From Nocardioides guangzhouensis (lineage in GTDB: Bacteria > Actinomycetota > Actinomycetes > Propionibacteriales > Nocardioidaceae), in NCBI RefSeq assembly GCF_004519545.1, contig NZ_SDKM01000016.1:45682-109681 (forward strand): a DNA stretch of 64,000 bases, given 5' to 3'. The notes below the pieces were generated by a model. The model saw only the letters and a list, made by a program, of their open reading frames with translations. It had not been told where the DNA came from and ran no database searches. A program made the translations under genes and the position numbers. This document shows, one piece after another, positions 1 to 9,031 of this stretch; the stretch's first letter is position 1, and every line of letters begins with the position of its first letter.

Positions 1-2
1 CC

Positions 3-206
3 CACCCCGAGGTGTTCAACAAGTCGGTCCGCGACATCGTGATCTCCCCGCCGGACGTCGACCTCAAGCGCCTGGAGCAGGTCATCCACCCCGGCATCTA
101 CCGGCTCTTCTACGCGCGCATCCTCAACATCGAGGCGGTCACCGAGTCGATCGACGAGGCGAGCCGGTCGGTGGTCGGCGCCGGGGAGAACAGCACCGAC
201 GAGTGA
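3..206 (+). CDS. C-terminal end of an unidentified protein (truncated by window edge)
   Basis: An open frame enters from the left edge and ends with TGA at 204-206, leaving 67 residues. The visible part is a mixed hydrophilic and helical tail (IHPGIYRLFYARILNIEA) followed by an acidic Ser/Gly-rich end. I do not recognise the family and assign no function. It converges on the RNase D gene on the other strand with a gap of 6 bases. Third codon positions are almost all G or C, as expected for a real gene in this genome. Confidence 0.7.
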   Translation, partial: HPEVFNKSVRDIVISPPDVDLKRLEQVIHPGIYRLFYARILNIEAVTESIDEASRSVVGAGENSTDE

Positions 207-212
207 CCCCAC

Positions 213-1538
213 TCAGGAGGCGGCGTCTTCCTGGGTGTCCTCCTGGGTGTCCTCCGCCGCGGCATCGGCCGGTGGCTCCTCGTCGCCGCGCACGATCGCC
301 TCGGTGACCAGCGGCGCCACCAGCTCCACCTGCCACGGCCGCGCGGCGTACGACGTGAGGGCGGCGCGCACCTGCTCGGCCAGCCGGTCGGGGTCGCGGG
401 TCGCGGGCGGCTGCCAGAGCACCCGACGGAGGTGGTCGGGGGTGAGGAGGTTCTCGACCGGCACCCCGGTCTCGTCGGAGAGGCCCTGCATGAGCTCGCG
501 GGTGATCACCAGCCGGCGGGCCGCGGCCGGGTCGCGGTCGGCCCACGCGCGCGGGGTGGGCGGCCCGTCACCCCGCGGGCCGCGCTGCGGGAGCTCGGAC
601 TCCGGCATCTCGCGGGCGGCGTCGATCGCGGCCGCCCAGCGGTTGGCGTACCGCTCCGCGCCCCGGCCGTGGAAGCCCTTGGTGCCGAGCAGGGCGGCCT
701 TGTCGGTGGGCATCGCGCTGGCGGCCGCGATGATCGCGGAGTCCGGCAGGATCCGGCCGGGAGTGACGTCGCGGCGCTCGGCGATCTCGTCGCGGGTCTG
801 CCACAGCGCCCGCACCGCGGCCAGCGCCCGGCGGCCGCGGATCCGGTGCAGCTGGGAGGTACGGCGCCAGGGCTCGGCCCGCTGGACCGGCTCGAACCCG
901 AGCAGGTGCTCGAACTCCTGGCGCGCCCACTCGGCCTTGCCCTGCTCCTCGAGCTCGGCGGCCATCACCGCCCGCAGCTCGACCAGCACCTCGACGTCGA
1001 GGGCGGCGTACTCGAGCCACGGCTCCGGCAGCGGCCGCCGCGACCAGTCGACCGCGGAGTGTTCCTTGCGCAGGGACTTGCCGAGACGGGACTCGACCAG
1101 GGTGGCCAGCCCGACCCGTGGGTAGCCCAGCAGGCGGCCGGCCAGCTCGGTGTCGAACAGGCTGACCGGGCGCAGCCCGACCTCGGCCAGGCAGGGGAGG
1201 TCCTGGGTGGCGGCGTGCAGGATCCACTCGACGCCGTCGATCGCCTCCGCCAGCGGGGCGAGGTCGTCGAGCCCGATCGGGTCGAGCAGGATCGTGCCCG
1301 AGCCCTCGCGGCGGATCTGGATGAGGTAGGCGCGGGAGGAGTAGCGGTAGCCCGAGGCCCGCTCGGCGTCGATGGCCACCGGGCCGGTGCCCGCGGTCAG
1401 CCGCGCGGCGACCTCGGCGAGTGCCGGGGCGGAGTCGGTGACGGGCGGGAGCCCCTCGCGGAGCTCCAGCAGGGGAACGTCCTGGACGGGGGCGGACTGC
1501 TCCTGCTCGGGTGTGTCGTCGTGGCTATGGTCCGTCAC
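213..1538 (-). CDS. rnd: Ribonuclease D family 3'-5' exonuclease with HRDC domain
   Basis: Predicted DEDD-type 3'-5' exoribonuclease acting in RNA processing or turnover in the cytoplasm. The 441-residue protein has an acidic N-terminus, then exonuclease motif I ([13 protein letters not shown]), motif II ([10 protein letters not shown]) and motif III with the Tyr/Asp pair ([10 protein letters not shown]), followed by an HRDC nucleic-acid-binding domain in the second half. The frame stays open upstream into the DUF3000 gene, but that extension is an Arg/Ser-rich antisense-like translation. The GTG at 1538, 7 nt after the DUF3000 stop at 1546, is therefore chosen. RNase D, DUF3000 and hemE are neighbours in many actinobacteria. 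It is probably co-transcribed with the DUF3000 gene. Confidence 0.92.
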   Translation of the reverse strand: MTDHSHDDTPEQEQSAPVQDVPLLELREGLPPVTDSAPALAEVAARLTAGTGPVAIDAERASGYRYSSRAYLIQIRREGSGTILLDPIGLDDLAPLAEAIDGVEWILHAATQDLPCLAEVGLRPVSLFDTELAGRLLGYPRVGLATLVESRLGKSLRKEHSAVDWSRRPLPEPWLEYAALDVEVLVELRAVMAAELEEQGKAEWARQEFEHLLGFEPVQRAEPWRRTSQLHRIRGRRALAAVRALWQTRDEIAERRDVTPGRILPDSAIIAAASAMPTDKAALLGTKGFHGRGAERYANRWAAAIDAAREMPESELPQRGPRGDGPPTPRAWADRDPAAARRLVITRELMQGLSDETGVPVENLLTPDHLRRVLWQPPATRDPDRLAEQVRAALTSYAARPWQVELVAPLVTEAIVRGDEEPPADAAAEDTQEDTQEDAAS

Positions 1539-1545
1539 CGGGAGA

Positions 1546-2166
1546 TCACTGCCCGCGCTGGCCGCGGCGGCTCGGCATCGCGGTGACGCCCTCGGGAACC
1601 GGCGGAAGGCCGACGGTCGTGCACAGCAGCTCGCCCCAGGCCTCGACGTGGGCGGCCATCCCGAGCGACCCGTCCTCGTCCTCGACCGGTGTCCACGACG
1701 CGCGCAGCTCCAGCTGTGCGGTCGCCTCCTCGTCGCCCATGCCGCCGAAGCTCTCGGTCGCAACCCGGGTCACGGTGCCCGACGCTGCGGCGTACGACGC
1801 CCCGTGCGCGTCGAGCGCCTCGGTGAGCCAGGACCAGCCGACGGCGGCCAGCATGGGGTCCGTGATCAGCTCCGGGTCGATCTCGGCGCGGACGTAGGCC
1901 ACACACCGGAAGGTGCCCTCCCACGCGTCGTTGCCCGCCGGGTCGTGGAGCAGGATGATCCGTCCGGTGCCGACGTCGGTGCCGTCGACGGTGACGTCCG
2001 CGGAGAGCGCGGAGGCCCAGGGCGCGATGCGCTGGGGTGCCGGCATCTCCTCGCACAGCACCTCCGGCCGCATCCGCGCGGCCCGCATGTCGGCGACGGC
2101 TGCCCGGAACGGTTCGGGCATTCCGCCCGCGCCCGTGCCCGGGTGCGTCTCTTGCCGGACGACCAT
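1546..2166 (-). CDS. DUF3000 domain-containing protein
   Basis: 206-residue protein matching the actinobacterial DUF3000 family in sequence and neighbourhood; its biochemical role is unknown. No signal peptide or membrane segment is seen. Recognisable stretches include [20 protein letters not shown] near the N-terminus and [20 protein letters not shown] near the end. It is divergent from hemE with only 69 bp between the two start codons, and upstream of the RNase D gene. The ATG at 2166 follows a TAGGCT hexamer by 6 nt, which supports both this start and a leaderless transcript. Confidence 0.85.
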   Translation of the reverse strand: MVVRQETHPGTGAGGMPEPFRAAVADMRAARMRPEVLCEEMPAPQRIAPWASALSADVTVDGTDVGTGRIILLHDPAGNDAWEGTFRCVAYVRAEIDPELITDPMLAAVGWSWLTEALDAHGASYAAASGTVTRVATESFGGMGDEEATAQLELRASWTPVEDEDGSLGMAAHVEAWGELLCTTVGLPPVPEGVTAMPSRRGQRGQ

Positions 2167-2172
2167 GCCGCC

Positions 2173-2178
2173 AGCCTA
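2173..2178 (-). promoter_or_regulatory. Predicted -10 element of leaderless DUF3000 transcript
   Basis: Minus-strand TAGGCT sits 6 nt before the ATG at 2166, placing transcription start at or next to the start codon. No Shine-Dalgarno sequence fits in the remaining space. The same geometry recurs at many genes in this window. Confidence 0.55.
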
Positions 2179-2223
2179 GGCCGGGGCACCCCGCCCGGTG
2201 TCCCGCCACGCCGCCTGACCTGC

Positions 2224-2229
2224 GAAGAT
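2224..2229 (+). promoter_or_regulatory. Predicted -10 element of leaderless hemE transcript
   Basis: GAAGAT is followed by 6 nt and then the GTG at 2236. There is no Shine-Dalgarno motif, so a leaderless mRNA is likely. It is back to back with the DUF3000 promoter at 2173-2178. Confidence 0.5.
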
Positions 2230-2235
2230 TCGGTC

Positions 2236-3276
2236 GTGAGCAGCCCGCACCCCGACCTCCACGACTCCGCCCTCCTGCGCGCCGCGCGCGGGGAGGCGGT
2301 GCCGCACACCCCGGTCTGGTACATGCGCCAGGCCGGCCGGTCGCTGCCGGAGTACCTCCGCGTGCGCGAGGGCGTCGCCATGCTCGACGCCTGCATGGAC
2401 CCCGGGCTGGTCACCGAGATCACCCTCCAGCCGGTGCGCCGGTACGGCGTCGACGCGGCGATCTTCTTCTCCGACATCGTGCTGCCGCTCAAGGCGGTCG
2501 GGGTCGACCTCGACATCAAGCCGGGTGTCGGTCCGGTGGTCGCGCAGCCGGTGCGGACGCTGGAGGACGTGGCCGCGATCCCGGACCTCGAGGCGGGGCA
2601 CGTCCCCTACATCACGGAGGCGGTGCGCTCGCTGGTCGGCGAGCTCGGCGCGACGCCGCTCATCGGCTTCGCGGGCGCCCCGTTCACCGTGGCGTCGTAC
2701 CTCGTCGAGGGTGGGCCCTCCAAGGAGCACGCGAAGACCAAGGCGATGATGTTCGGCGCCCCCGACGTGTGGGACGCGCTGATGCGCAAGATCGCCGGCA
2801 TCGCCGCGGCGTACCTCCAGGTGCAGGTGCGTGCCGGGGCCTCGGCGGTCCAGCTCTTCGACTCGTGGGCCGGCGCGCTCACCCCTGACGACTACCGCGA
2901 CCAGGTGATGCCGCACTCCGCACGGGTGCTGGCGGCGGCCGGGGAGCTCGGGGTGCCGCGGATCCACTTCGGCGTCGGGACCTCCAACCTGCTGCCGCTG
3001 ATGGCCGAGGCCGGTGCGGACGTCGTGGGCGTCGACTGGCGCACCCCGCTGGCCGCCGCGGTCCCGCAGGTGGGGGAGCGCAGCGTGCAGGGCAACCTCG
3101 ACCCGACCCTGGTGTTCGCGCCCACCGAGGTGATGACGCGGCGGGCCGGCGCGATCATCGAGGCCGGCAAGGCCGCCCGTGGCCACATCTTCAACCTCGG
3201 CCACGGTGTGATCCCCTCGACCGACCCCGACCAGCTCGCGCGGCTGACCGAGTTCGTGCAGTCCTACCCTCGCTGA
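2236..3276 (+). CDS. hemE: Uroporphyrinogen decarboxylase
   Basis: Decarboxylates the four acetate side chains of uroporphyrinogen III to give coproporphyrinogen III, the precursor for the hemY and hemQ products encoded downstream. The 346-residue length is normal for the family. The two family signatures are clear: [15 protein letters not shown] near residues 26-40 and [16 protein letters not shown] near 145-160. The conserved Asp lies in FFSDIVLPL. The reading frame stays open far upstream over the DUF3000 gene, but homology begins only at about residue 9 after the GTG at 2236, which is also correctly spaced from a -10 hexamer. The last 13 bases overlap the end of the convergent LysR gene. 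Confidence 0.96.
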   Translation: MSSPHPDLHDSALLRAARGEAVPHTPVWYMRQAGRSLPEYLRVREGVAMLDACMDPGLVTEITLQPVRRYGVDAAIFFSDIVLPLKAVGVDLDIKPGVGPVVAQPVRTLEDVAAIPDLEAGHVPYITEAVRSLVGELGATPLIGFAGAPFTVASYLVEGGPSKEHAKTKAMMFGAPDVWDALMRKIAGIAAAYLQVQVRAGASAVQLFDSWAGALTPDDYRDQVMPHSARVLAAAGELGVPRIHFGVGTSNLLPLMAEAGADVVGVDWRTPLAAAVPQVGERSVQGNLDPTLVFAPTEVMTRRAGAIIEAGKAARGHIFNLGHGVIPSTDPDQLARLTEFVQSYPR

Positions 3277-4190
3277 GCCGCGGACCGGGACTCGCCGTAC
3301 GCCCGGCCCCGCTCGACCAGCGCGGCGGCCAGGTCCCGGATCGCCGGCGGCACGTGCTCGACCCGGCGGTGCAGGAGGAGCAGCGTCACCGAGGTGGAGT
3401 CCTCCGCCAGCGGGCGGTGCGTGATCACCCCGGCACGGGCCAGCGGGTCGTGCTCGACGCTGAAGTCCGGCAGCACCGTGACACCGAGTCCCTCGGCCAC
3501 CATCTGCTTGCCCATCTCGGCGCCGTCGGTGGAGTAGGTCATCCGCGGGGTCTCGCCCGCGAACAGCCGGTGCACGAAGCGGTGCATGAGGTAGCCGGCC
3601 CGCATCGCGACGAACGGCTCGTCGCGGAGCCGCTCCGCGGGGACCTCGTCCAGGTCCGCCAGCGGGTGCCCGGTGGGCAGCACCACCACCGGTCGGCCGT
3701 GGACCAGCTCGCTGGCCGCGAGGCCGGGCGGTACGTCGTCACCGGGGAGCACGTTGACCAGCCCGAGGTCGAGCCCGTCCTCGGTGAGGCCCTGCACGAT
3801 CTCGGCCTGCTGGGTGTTGACCACCTCGACCGTGGTGCCGGGGTGGCCGGCGCGGAAGTCGCGGATCGCCGGCACCAGCAGGGTGGAGGTGGCGGCGTTC
3901 ACGGTGCCGATCCGGAGGGTCCGCGCCGCGGTGCTCTGGTCGCCGGCCGCGGTGCGCAATCGGTCGACGGCCTCGAGCACCTCGACCATGTTCTGGAGCA
4001 GGTCGCGGCCCTGGCGGCTGATCCGGGCGCCGGTGCGCCGGCGGTCGAGCAGGATGACGCCGAGCTCGCGCTCGAGCTTGCTCACCGCCTCGCTGAGGGC
4101 AGGCTGGGAGATGTGCAGTCGCTCGCTGGCCCGGCGCAGCGACCCGTGCTGGGTGACCGCGGCGAGGTACTCGAGCTGCTCGATGCGCAA
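3264..4190 (-). CDS. LysR-family transcriptional regulator
   Basis: 308-residue LysR-type regulator. The N-terminal winged helix-turn-helix is obvious ([20 protein letters not shown] then [15 protein letters not shown]), followed by a substrate-binding domain from about residue 85. A TTG start at 4190 is chosen because AGGAGG lies just upstream at 4195-4200 and family homology begins with the next residues; the frame continues to 4241 but without a ribosome site. It is transcribed away from the monooxygenase operon that starts at 4493, the usual arrangement for a LysR activator of the adjacent operon. By context it may respond to sulfur supply, as CysB or Cbl do, but the ligand cannot be read from sequence. 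Confidence 0.9.
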   Translation of the reverse strand: MRIEQLEYLAAVTQHGSLRRASERLHISQPALSEAVSKLERELGVILLDRRRTGARISRQGRDLLQNMVEVLEAVDRLRTAAGDQSTAARTLRIGTVNAATSTLLVPAIRDFRAGHPGTTVEVVNTQQAEIVQGLTEDGLDLGLVNVLPGDDVPPGLAASELVHGRPVVVLPTGHPLADLDEVPAERLRDEPFVAMRAGYLMHRFVHRLFAGETPRMTYSTDGAEMGKQMVAEGLGVTVLPDFSVEHDPLARAGVITHRPLAEDSTSVTLLLLHRRVEHVPPAIRDLAAALVERGRAYGESRSAAQRG

Positions 4191-4280
4191 GGGCCCTCCT
4201 GGGGGATCCCGGTGGTGGCGGTGAGAGGCGGAACCGATCACCCCGTCGCCGACTCGTGACGCGCGAAGGCGGGTCTCGCC

Positions 4281-4325
4281 TTGAACTTCCGCCGATCTTT
4301 GTGAAGTATCTTAGTAGACATTAAT
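4281..4325 (+). promoter_or_regulatory. AT-richer promoter/operator patch between LysR gene and ssuD-like operon
   Basis: In a very GC-rich background, 4281-4325 contains TTGAAC (4281-4286), TATCTT (4307-4312) and a run of A/T ending in ATTAATCC. It lies in the middle of the 302-bp divergent intergenic region. The spacing between the two hexamers is 20 nt, longer than ideal, so the exact promoter is uncertain. It is the natural place for LysR binding. Confidence 0.4.
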
Positions 4326-4373
4326 CCTGAACCTCCCCCCGACCCGGAACATCTGCCACAGGACGGGGGTCCC

Positions 4374-4496
4374 ATGAGGCGGCGCGCGTCGCCACCGGGC
4401 CACTCTCCGGGGTGCCGCCCGGTGGCGCGCGACGTCGCCGGCCCCGACCGAGCGGCCGGGGACCGGCGGAGACACGATGGAGAGAGGACACGATGA
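4374..4496 (+). CDS. Possible 40-codon upstream ORF coupled to the ssuD-like gene
   Basis: ATG at 4374 opens a 40-codon frame (start MRRRASPPGHSPGCRPVARD, very basic, one Cys) whose TGA overlaps the ATG of the monooxygenase gene as ATGA at 4493-4496. It occupies most of the leader of a predicted sulfur operon. It lacks the RRxHVDLxR signature of the known actinobacterial sulfur leader peptides and has no good ribosome-binding site, so it may be a chance ORF in GC-rich DNA. The overlap with the next start is the only positive evidence. Confidence 0.25.
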   Translation: MRRRASPPGHSPGCRPVARDVAGPDRAAGDRRRHDGERTR

Positions 4497-5653
4497 GCCT
4501 GCGATTCCACTGGTTCCTGCCCACCAACGGCGGCGACGGGCGGCACGTGGTCGGTGGCGGCCACGGCGTGGCGGCCGGCGCCTCCGGCCGACCGGCCTCG
4601 GTCGGCTACCTCGGGCAGATCGCCCGCAGCGCCGAGCAGCTCGGCTTCGAGGCCGCGCTGACCCCGACCGGCGCCTGGTGCGAGGACGCGTGGCTGTCGA
4701 CGGCGATGTTGAGCAGCGTCTCCGAGCGGCTGAAGTTCCTGGTCGCGTTCCGGCCCGGCCTCACCTCGCCGACCCTGGCCGCACAGATGGCGGCGACCTT
4801 CCAGAACATGTCCGGTGGCCGGCTGCTGCTCAACGTGGTCACCGGCGGCGAGAGCGCCGAGCAGCGCGCCTACGGGGACTTCCTCGACAAGGACGCGCGC
4901 TACGCCCGCTGCGGCGAGTTCCTCGACGTGGTCCGGCGGCTCTGGGCCGGCGAGAGCGTCACCTTCGAGGGCGAGCACCTGCACGTCGAGGACGCGAAGC
5001 TGGGCGCGCTGCCGTCGCCGGTCCCCGAGATCTACTTCGGTGGCTCCTCGCCGGCCGCCGGGACCGTCGCCGCGAAGCACGCGGACGTCTACCTCACCTG
5101 GGGCGAGCCACCCGCCGCGGTCGCCGAGAAGATCGAGTGGATCAGGGGGCTCGCCGCTGCCGAGGGCCGCACCCTCCGCTTCGGCATCCGTCTGCACGTG
5201 ATCAACCGCGACACCTCCGGGGAGGCGTGGGCCGAGGCGCAGCGGCTCCTCGACGCGATCGACGACGAGACCGTGGCCCGGGTCCAGGCGGGCCTGCGCC
5301 AGAGCGAGTCCGAGGGGCAGCGCCGGATGCTCGAGCTCAACGGCGGCCGCAAGGACGACCTCGAGATCCACCCCAACCTGTGGGCGGGGGTCGGCCTGGT
5401 CCGCGGTGGCGCCGGCACCGCGATGGTCGGCAGCCACGAGGAGGTGGCGGACCTGGTCCAGCAGTACGCCGACCTCGGCATCGAGGAGTTCGTGCTCTCC
5501 GGCTACCCGCACCTCGAGTCGTCGTACTGGTTCGGCGAAGGGGTGCTGCCGGTGCTCCGCGAGCGCGGCCTCTGGAGCAACCCGTACGGCCCGGCCGCGG
5601 CTTCGCCTGCGAGCGTCCCGTTCGCCGACGGGCCCGGCCGGGCGGCCTCGTGA
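4493..5653 (+). CDS. LLM-class FMNH2-dependent monooxygenase, alkanesulfonate monooxygenase (SsuD)-like
   Basis: 386-residue TIM-barrel flavin-dependent oxidoreductase that would use FMNH2 and O2 to desulfonate organosulfonates, releasing sulfite. Typical SsuD features are the start SLRFHWFLPT, the stretch GFEAALTPTGAWCEDAW, LKFLVAFRPGL, and the phosphate-binding region NVVTGGESAEQRAYGDFLDK. Residues GYPHLESSYWFGEGVLPVL near the end are also typical. The ATG at 4493 has GAGAGGA 5 nt upstream. Two flavin reductase genes follow with 4-nt overlaps, which supports an FMNH2-supply operon. No SsuABC transporter genes are present here. The exact substrate is not certain. Confidence 0.9.
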   Translation: MSLRFHWFLPTNGGDGRHVVGGGHGVAAGASGRPASVGYLGQIARSAEQLGFEAALTPTGAWCEDAWLSTAMLSSVSERLKFLVAFRPGLTSPTLAAQMAATFQNMSGGRLLLNVVTGGESAEQRAYGDFLDKDARYARCGEFLDVVRRLWAGESVTFEGEHLHVEDAKLGALPSPVPEIYFGGSSPAAGTVAAKHADVYLTWGEPPAAVAEKIEWIRGLAAAEGRTLRFGIRLHVINRDTSGEAWAEAQRLLDAIDDETVARVQAGLRQSESEGQRRMLELNGGRKDDLEIHPNLWAGVGLVRGGAGTAMVGSHEEVADLVQQYADLGIEEFVLSGYPHLESSYWFGEGVLPVLRERGLWSNPYGPAAASPASVPFADGPGRAAS

Positions 5654-6159
5654 GCCCCCGCGCCGCCGTGGTGGTCGGCAACCCCAGGCCGCGGTCCCGG
5701 ACCCGGGACGCGGCCGTGCACCTGGCCACCGAGCTCACCGGCACCGCCCCCGAAGCGATCGTCGACCTCGCCGACCTCGGCGCCGCGCTGCTGGACTGGG
5801 CGGACCCGGCCGTCACCGCCGTCGTGGACGAGGTGCGGGCGGCCGACCTGCTGGTCGTGGCCAGCCCGACGTACAAGGCGACCTACACGGGCCTGCTCAA
5901 GCTGTTCCTCGACCGGTTCCCGCCCGGCGGTCTGCGCGGGGTGGTCACGGTGCCCCTCATGCTCGGCGCCGGCCCGGCCCACGCGCTGGCGCCGGAGCTG
6001 ACCCTGCGTCCGGTGCTGACCGAGATCGGGGCGACGGTGCCGGTGCCCGGCGCGTACGTCCTGGACGCTTCGTACGACGACCCCGCGGCGTACGACGCGT
6101 GGCTGGAGGTCGCCCGACCCGTGGTGGCGTCCCTGGTCGGCGACGGGGTGGCGGCGTGA
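5650..6159 (+). CDS. NAD(P)H-dependent FMN reductase, SsuE-like
   Basis: 169-residue flavodoxin-fold reductase that should supply reduced FMN to the upstream monooxygenase. Visible features are the N-terminal phosphate-binding region (VVVGNPRPRSRTRDAA) and the flavin-contact segment ASPTYKATYTGLLKLFLDRF, followed by PLMLGAGPAHALAPE. The GTG start overlaps the previous TGA by 4 nt (GTGA), indicating translational coupling. It lies in one operon with two other flavin enzymes. Confidence 0.88.
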   Translation: MSPRAAVVVGNPRPRSRTRDAAVHLATELTGTAPEAIVDLADLGAALLDWADPAVTAVVDEVRAADLLVVASPTYKATYTGLLKLFLDRFPPGGLRGVVTVPLMLGAGPAHALAPELTLRPVLTEIGATVPVPGAYVLDASYDDPAAYDAWLEVARPVVASLVGDGVAA

Positions 6160-6656
6160 CCGTGACCCGTCTGGAGCCCGCCCTCGACCCCGGCACGCTG
6201 CGCCGCGTCCTCGGTGCCTTCCCCAGCGGCGTGGTGGCGGTGGCCGCCCAGGTCGACGGGGCGTACGTCGGCCTGGCTGCCAGCTCGTTCACGTCGGTCA
6301 GCCTGGAGCCCGCGCTGGTGTCGGTCTCCGTCGCGAACACCTCGTCGACGTGGCCGGTGCTGCGCTCCGCCTCGCACCTCGGGCTGTCGGTGCTGGCCGA
6401 CCACCACGACGCGGCGTGCGCCCGGCTCGCCGGCCCGGCCGAGCAACGCTTCACAGGCCTCGACCTGCACGCCACCGCGGACGGTGCGGTGCTGCTTGAG
6501 GACGCCGTCGCGACGTTCGACTGCACCGTCCACCGCGAGATCGTCGCCGGCGACCACACCATCGTGCTGCTGCGGCTGCACGCGGTCGACGACGACGGCG
6601 GCTCGCCCCTGGTCTTCCACCGCAGCGGGTTCGGCCGGGTCGCCGACTCCGCCTGA
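6156..6656 (+). CDS. Flavin reductase domain (DIM6/NTAB-like) protein
   Basis: 166-residue flavin reductase-like domain protein of the split-barrel FMN-binding type. Motifs include FPSGVVAVAAQVDGAYVGLA, ASSFTSVSLEPALVSVSV and the C-terminal HRSGFGRV. It overlaps the preceding gene by 4 nt; a GTG 6 nt further in is an alternative start. Having two different flavin reductase families behind a single monooxygenase is a slight oddity: one may serve another enzyme, or act as a partner for a different substrate. Confidence 0.88.
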   Translation: MTVTRLEPALDPGTLRRVLGAFPSGVVAVAAQVDGAYVGLAASSFTSVSLEPALVSVSVANTSSTWPVLRSASHLGLSVLADHHDAACARLAGPAEQRFTGLDLHATADGAVLLEDAVATFDCTVHREIVAGDHTIVLLRLHAVDDDGGSPLVFHRSGFGRVADSA

Positions 6657-6665
6657 GGAAGGCGC

Positions 6666-7538
6666 TCAGCCCGCCTCGGGTGGCGCGCCCGGCGCCCGGC
6701 GGCGTCGTACGGCGCGGGTGGCGAGCCACGCCGGGACGCCGAGCAGCCCGAACAGCACGGCGAACGGGAGCAGCAGCCCGACGGCGGTGAGGGTGCCGGT
6801 CACGAGTCCCGTGAGGCCGTGCCACCCGTCCTCGAGGCCGGCCAGGAAGCCGCCGGCCCGGCGGTCGTCCGTGCCGGCGGGGTCGTCGGCCTCGATGTTC
6901 ACGGTGATGGTGGCCATCGCCACCTGGCCGGTGAGGTAGGCCTGCTGCTGCTTCAGGGAGTCGAGGTCGGCCTGGCGACGGGTCAGCTGGTTCTCGAGCG
7001 CGATGACCTCCGACAGGTCGTCGGCCCGGCCGATCAGCTGCTCGAGGCGGCGCACCCCGCGCGTCTGTGCCCGGATCCGTGACTCGTTGTCGATCACCTG
7101 CGTGGTCACGTCCTCGCGACCGCCGGTGGACGACCCGAACTCCGCGACCTGCTCGACGTCCCGCTTCGCCTCCGGGTAGTCCTCGCTCGGCACCCGGAGC
7201 ACCAGGCGGGCGTGCGCCAGGCTGCCCTGCTCTCCGCTGGCGGTCTCCTCCTCGGCGACCTCGCCCCGGTAGCGGTCGGTGATCGCGAGCACGTCGAGCC
7301 GGGCCTTGGCGACGTCGTCGGAGTGCAGCTCCACGGAGGCGGTGTAGATCACCGCCTCGGTGCGCACGGCGGTACGCCGGGCGGGGGTGGGCCGGTCGCC
7401 GGACCCGCCGGCCGAGTCCGCGGTCTCGGCGGCGACGCTCCCGCCGTCGCCCCCGGCGTCGCTGGACGAGCCGCCGCTGCAGCCCGAGACCAGGGCGGCG
7501 AGGAGGAGCGTGGGTGCGATGACGAGGGCTGCTCTCAT
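6666..7538 (-). CDS. DUF4349 lipoprotein
   Basis: 290-residue predicted lipoprotein. It starts with a short basic N-terminus, a hydrophobic stretch and a lipobox (LLAALVSGCSGG, Cys about residue 20), then a Gly/Ser/Asp-rich linker and a DUF4349 domain with a coiled-coil-like segment (ENQLTRRQADLDSLKQQQAY). A single transmembrane helix near 255-275 (LLLPFAVLFGLLGVPAWLA) precedes a basic tail. The domain is found in membrane-associated proteins of unknown function. It converges on the flavin reductase gene with a 9-bp gap and diverges from hemY (61 bp between start codons). Confidence 0.85.
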   Translation of the reverse strand: MRAALVIAPTLLLAALVSGCSGGSSSDAGGDGGSVAAETADSAGGSGDRPTPARRTAVRTEAVIYTASVELHSDDVAKARLDVLAITDRYRGEVAEEETASGEQGSLAHARLVLRVPSEDYPEAKRDVEQVAEFGSSTGGREDVTTQVIDNESRIRAQTRGVRRLEQLIGRADDLSEVIALENQLTRRQADLDSLKQQQAYLTGQVAMATITVNIEADDPAGTDDRRAGGFLAGLEDGWHGLTGLVTGTLTAVGLLLPFAVLFGLLGVPAWLATRAVRRRRAPGAPPEAG

Positions 7539-7587
7539 GGGGGTCGGACGGGAGCGGGGCCCCGCCGGTTCCCGGCAGCCCGTCTGG

Positions 7588-7593
7588 CAGGCT
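7588..7593 (+). promoter_or_regulatory. Predicted -10 element of leaderless hemY transcript
   Basis: CAGGCT followed by 6 nt and the GTG at 7600, with no Shine-Dalgarno motif. Same spacing as other predicted leaderless genes here. Confidence 0.4.
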
Positions 7594-7599
7594 GGGCAC

Positions 7600-8970
7600 G
7601 TGACCGGGACCCGCCGTACCGCCGTGGTCGGCGGGGGCATCGCGGGCCTCGCCGCGGCCCGGGAGCTGGCCGCGGCCGGCGACGACGTCGTGCTGCTGGA
7701 GGGCTCGCCCGAGGTCGGCGGCAAGCTGAGGGTGGCCGAGGTCGCGGGCGTCACCGTCGATGTCGGGGCCGAGGCCATGCTGGCCCGGCGGCCCGAGGGC
7801 GTCGACCTGGCCACCGGCCTCGGTCTGGAGCTGGTCCACCCCGTCACCACCGCCTCCCGGATCTGGACCCGCGGCGCGCTGCGGCCGCTGCCGCGCTCGG
7901 TGATGGGCGTCCCGGCGGACCTCGACCAGCTCGCCGCCTCCGGCGTGCTCTCCGACGCGGGCCTGGCCCGGGCCCGCGCCGAGGTGGCCGCGCCCGCGCC
8001 CGGCCACGACGTCTCCGTCGGAGACCTGATCGCCACCCACCTCGGCGACGAGGTGGTGGACCGGCTGGTCGAGCCTCTCCTCGGCGGGGTGTACGCCGGC
8101 CACGCCCGATCCCTGTCCGCCCGGGCGACCGTCCCGCAGGTGGTGGCGCTGCTCGACCGCGGCCCGTCGCTGGTGGCCGCGGCCGCCCGCGTGCCCGCCG
8201 ACGCCCCCGCGACCCCCGTCTTCGCCGGGCTGGCCGGGGGCGTGGGCCGGCTGCCGCAGGTCCTCGCCCGCGACGGCGGGTTCGCGGTCCGCACCGGCGC
8301 CACGGTGCGTGCGGCCCGGCGTACCGCCACCGGCTTCGAGCTCACCGTCGGACCGACCGTGGCGCCCGAGGCCGTTGCCTGCGACCGCCTGGTGCTGGCC
8401 ACCCCGGCCACCCCGACCGCCCGCCTGCTGGCCGACCTGGCCCCGGCCGCGGCGGCCGAGCTGGCCGCGGTGGAGTACGCCTCGATGGCCGTGGTCACCC
8501 TCGCCTTCCGGGTCGAGGACGTCGCCGGCGTCGCCGCGCTCGACGAGGCCTCCGGGTTCCTGGTGCCGCCGGTCGACGGCCGCACGATCAAGGCCTCGAC
8601 CTTCAGCGCCACCAAGTGGGGGTGGGTCCGCGAGGCCGGCGCCGCCGCGGGCGTCCTGCTGCTGCGCACCTCGGTCGGACGGCACCGCGAGGAGGCCGCC
8701 CTCCAGCGCTCCGACGAGGAGCTGGTCGCGGTGTCGCTGGCCGACCTCGCCGACGCCACCGGGCTCACCGCGGCGCCGGTCGACGCGTTCGTGCAGCGGT
8801 GGGGCGGCGGACTGCCGCAGTACGCCGTCGGCCACCTCGACCGAGTCGCCCGGATCCGCGCCGACGTCGCCCGGGTGCCCGGGCTGGCGGTCTGCGGCGC
8901 CGCGTACGACGGGCTGGGTATCCCGGCCTGCATCGCCTCCGCCCGCCGCGCGGTCGCCGACCTCGGCTGA
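7600..8970 (+). CDS. hemY: Coproporphyrinogen III oxidase (HemY/CgoX type)
   Basis: 456-residue FAD-dependent oxidase. In actinobacteria and Firmicutes this family oxidises coproporphyrinogen III to coproporphyrin III in the coproporphyrin-dependent heme pathway; older annotation calls it protoporphyrinogen oxidase. The N-terminal dinucleotide fold ([20 protein letters not shown], residues 8-27, then [14 protein letters not shown]) and the C-terminal FAD motif ([15 protein letters not shown]) are clear. The GTG at 7600 is chosen because the FAD motif begins a few residues later and because of the upstream -10 hexamer. hemQ follows after 61 bp, giving the expected heme gene order. Confidence 0.94.
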   Translation: MTGTRRTAVVGGGIAGLAAARELAAAGDDVVLLEGSPEVGGKLRVAEVAGVTVDVGAEAMLARRPEGVDLATGLGLELVHPVTTASRIWTRGALRPLPRSVMGVPADLDQLAASGVLSDAGLARARAEVAAPAPGHDVSVGDLIATHLGDEVVDRLVEPLLGGVYAGHARSLSARATVPQVVALLDRGPSLVAAAARVPADAPATPVFAGLAGGVGRLPQVLARDGGFAVRTGATVRAARRTATGFELTVGPTVAPEAVACDRLVLATPATPTARLLADLAPAAAAELAAVEYASMAVVTLAFRVEDVAGVAALDEASGFLVPPVDGRTIKASTFSATKWGWVREAGAAAGVLLLRTSVGRHREEAALQRSDEELVAVSLADLADATGLTAAPVDAFVQRWGGGLPQYAVGHLDRVARIRADVARVPGLAVCGAAYDGLGIPACIASARRAVADLG

Positions 8971-9019
8971 GGCGTCCTCGACCGACGGGGTCGCCGAGGG
9001 GTCTCCGGTGGCGCCCTTG

Positions 9020-9025
9020 CACAAT
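9020..9025 (+). promoter_or_regulatory. Predicted -10 element of leaderless hemQ transcript
   Basis: CACAAT, 6 nt before the ATG at 9032. The 6-nt spacer is GGAGGC, which looks like a Shine-Dalgarno site but is too close to the ATG to serve as one. The leaderless reading fits the pattern of neighbouring genes. Confidence 0.4.
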
Positions 9026-9031
9026 GGAGGC

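Noticed and set aside
4191..4492. Possible SAM or other sulfur riboswitch before the SsuD-like gene
   Set aside because: I could not find the conserved helices of known sulfur-related riboswitches; only a short AT-rich promoter-like patch is evident.
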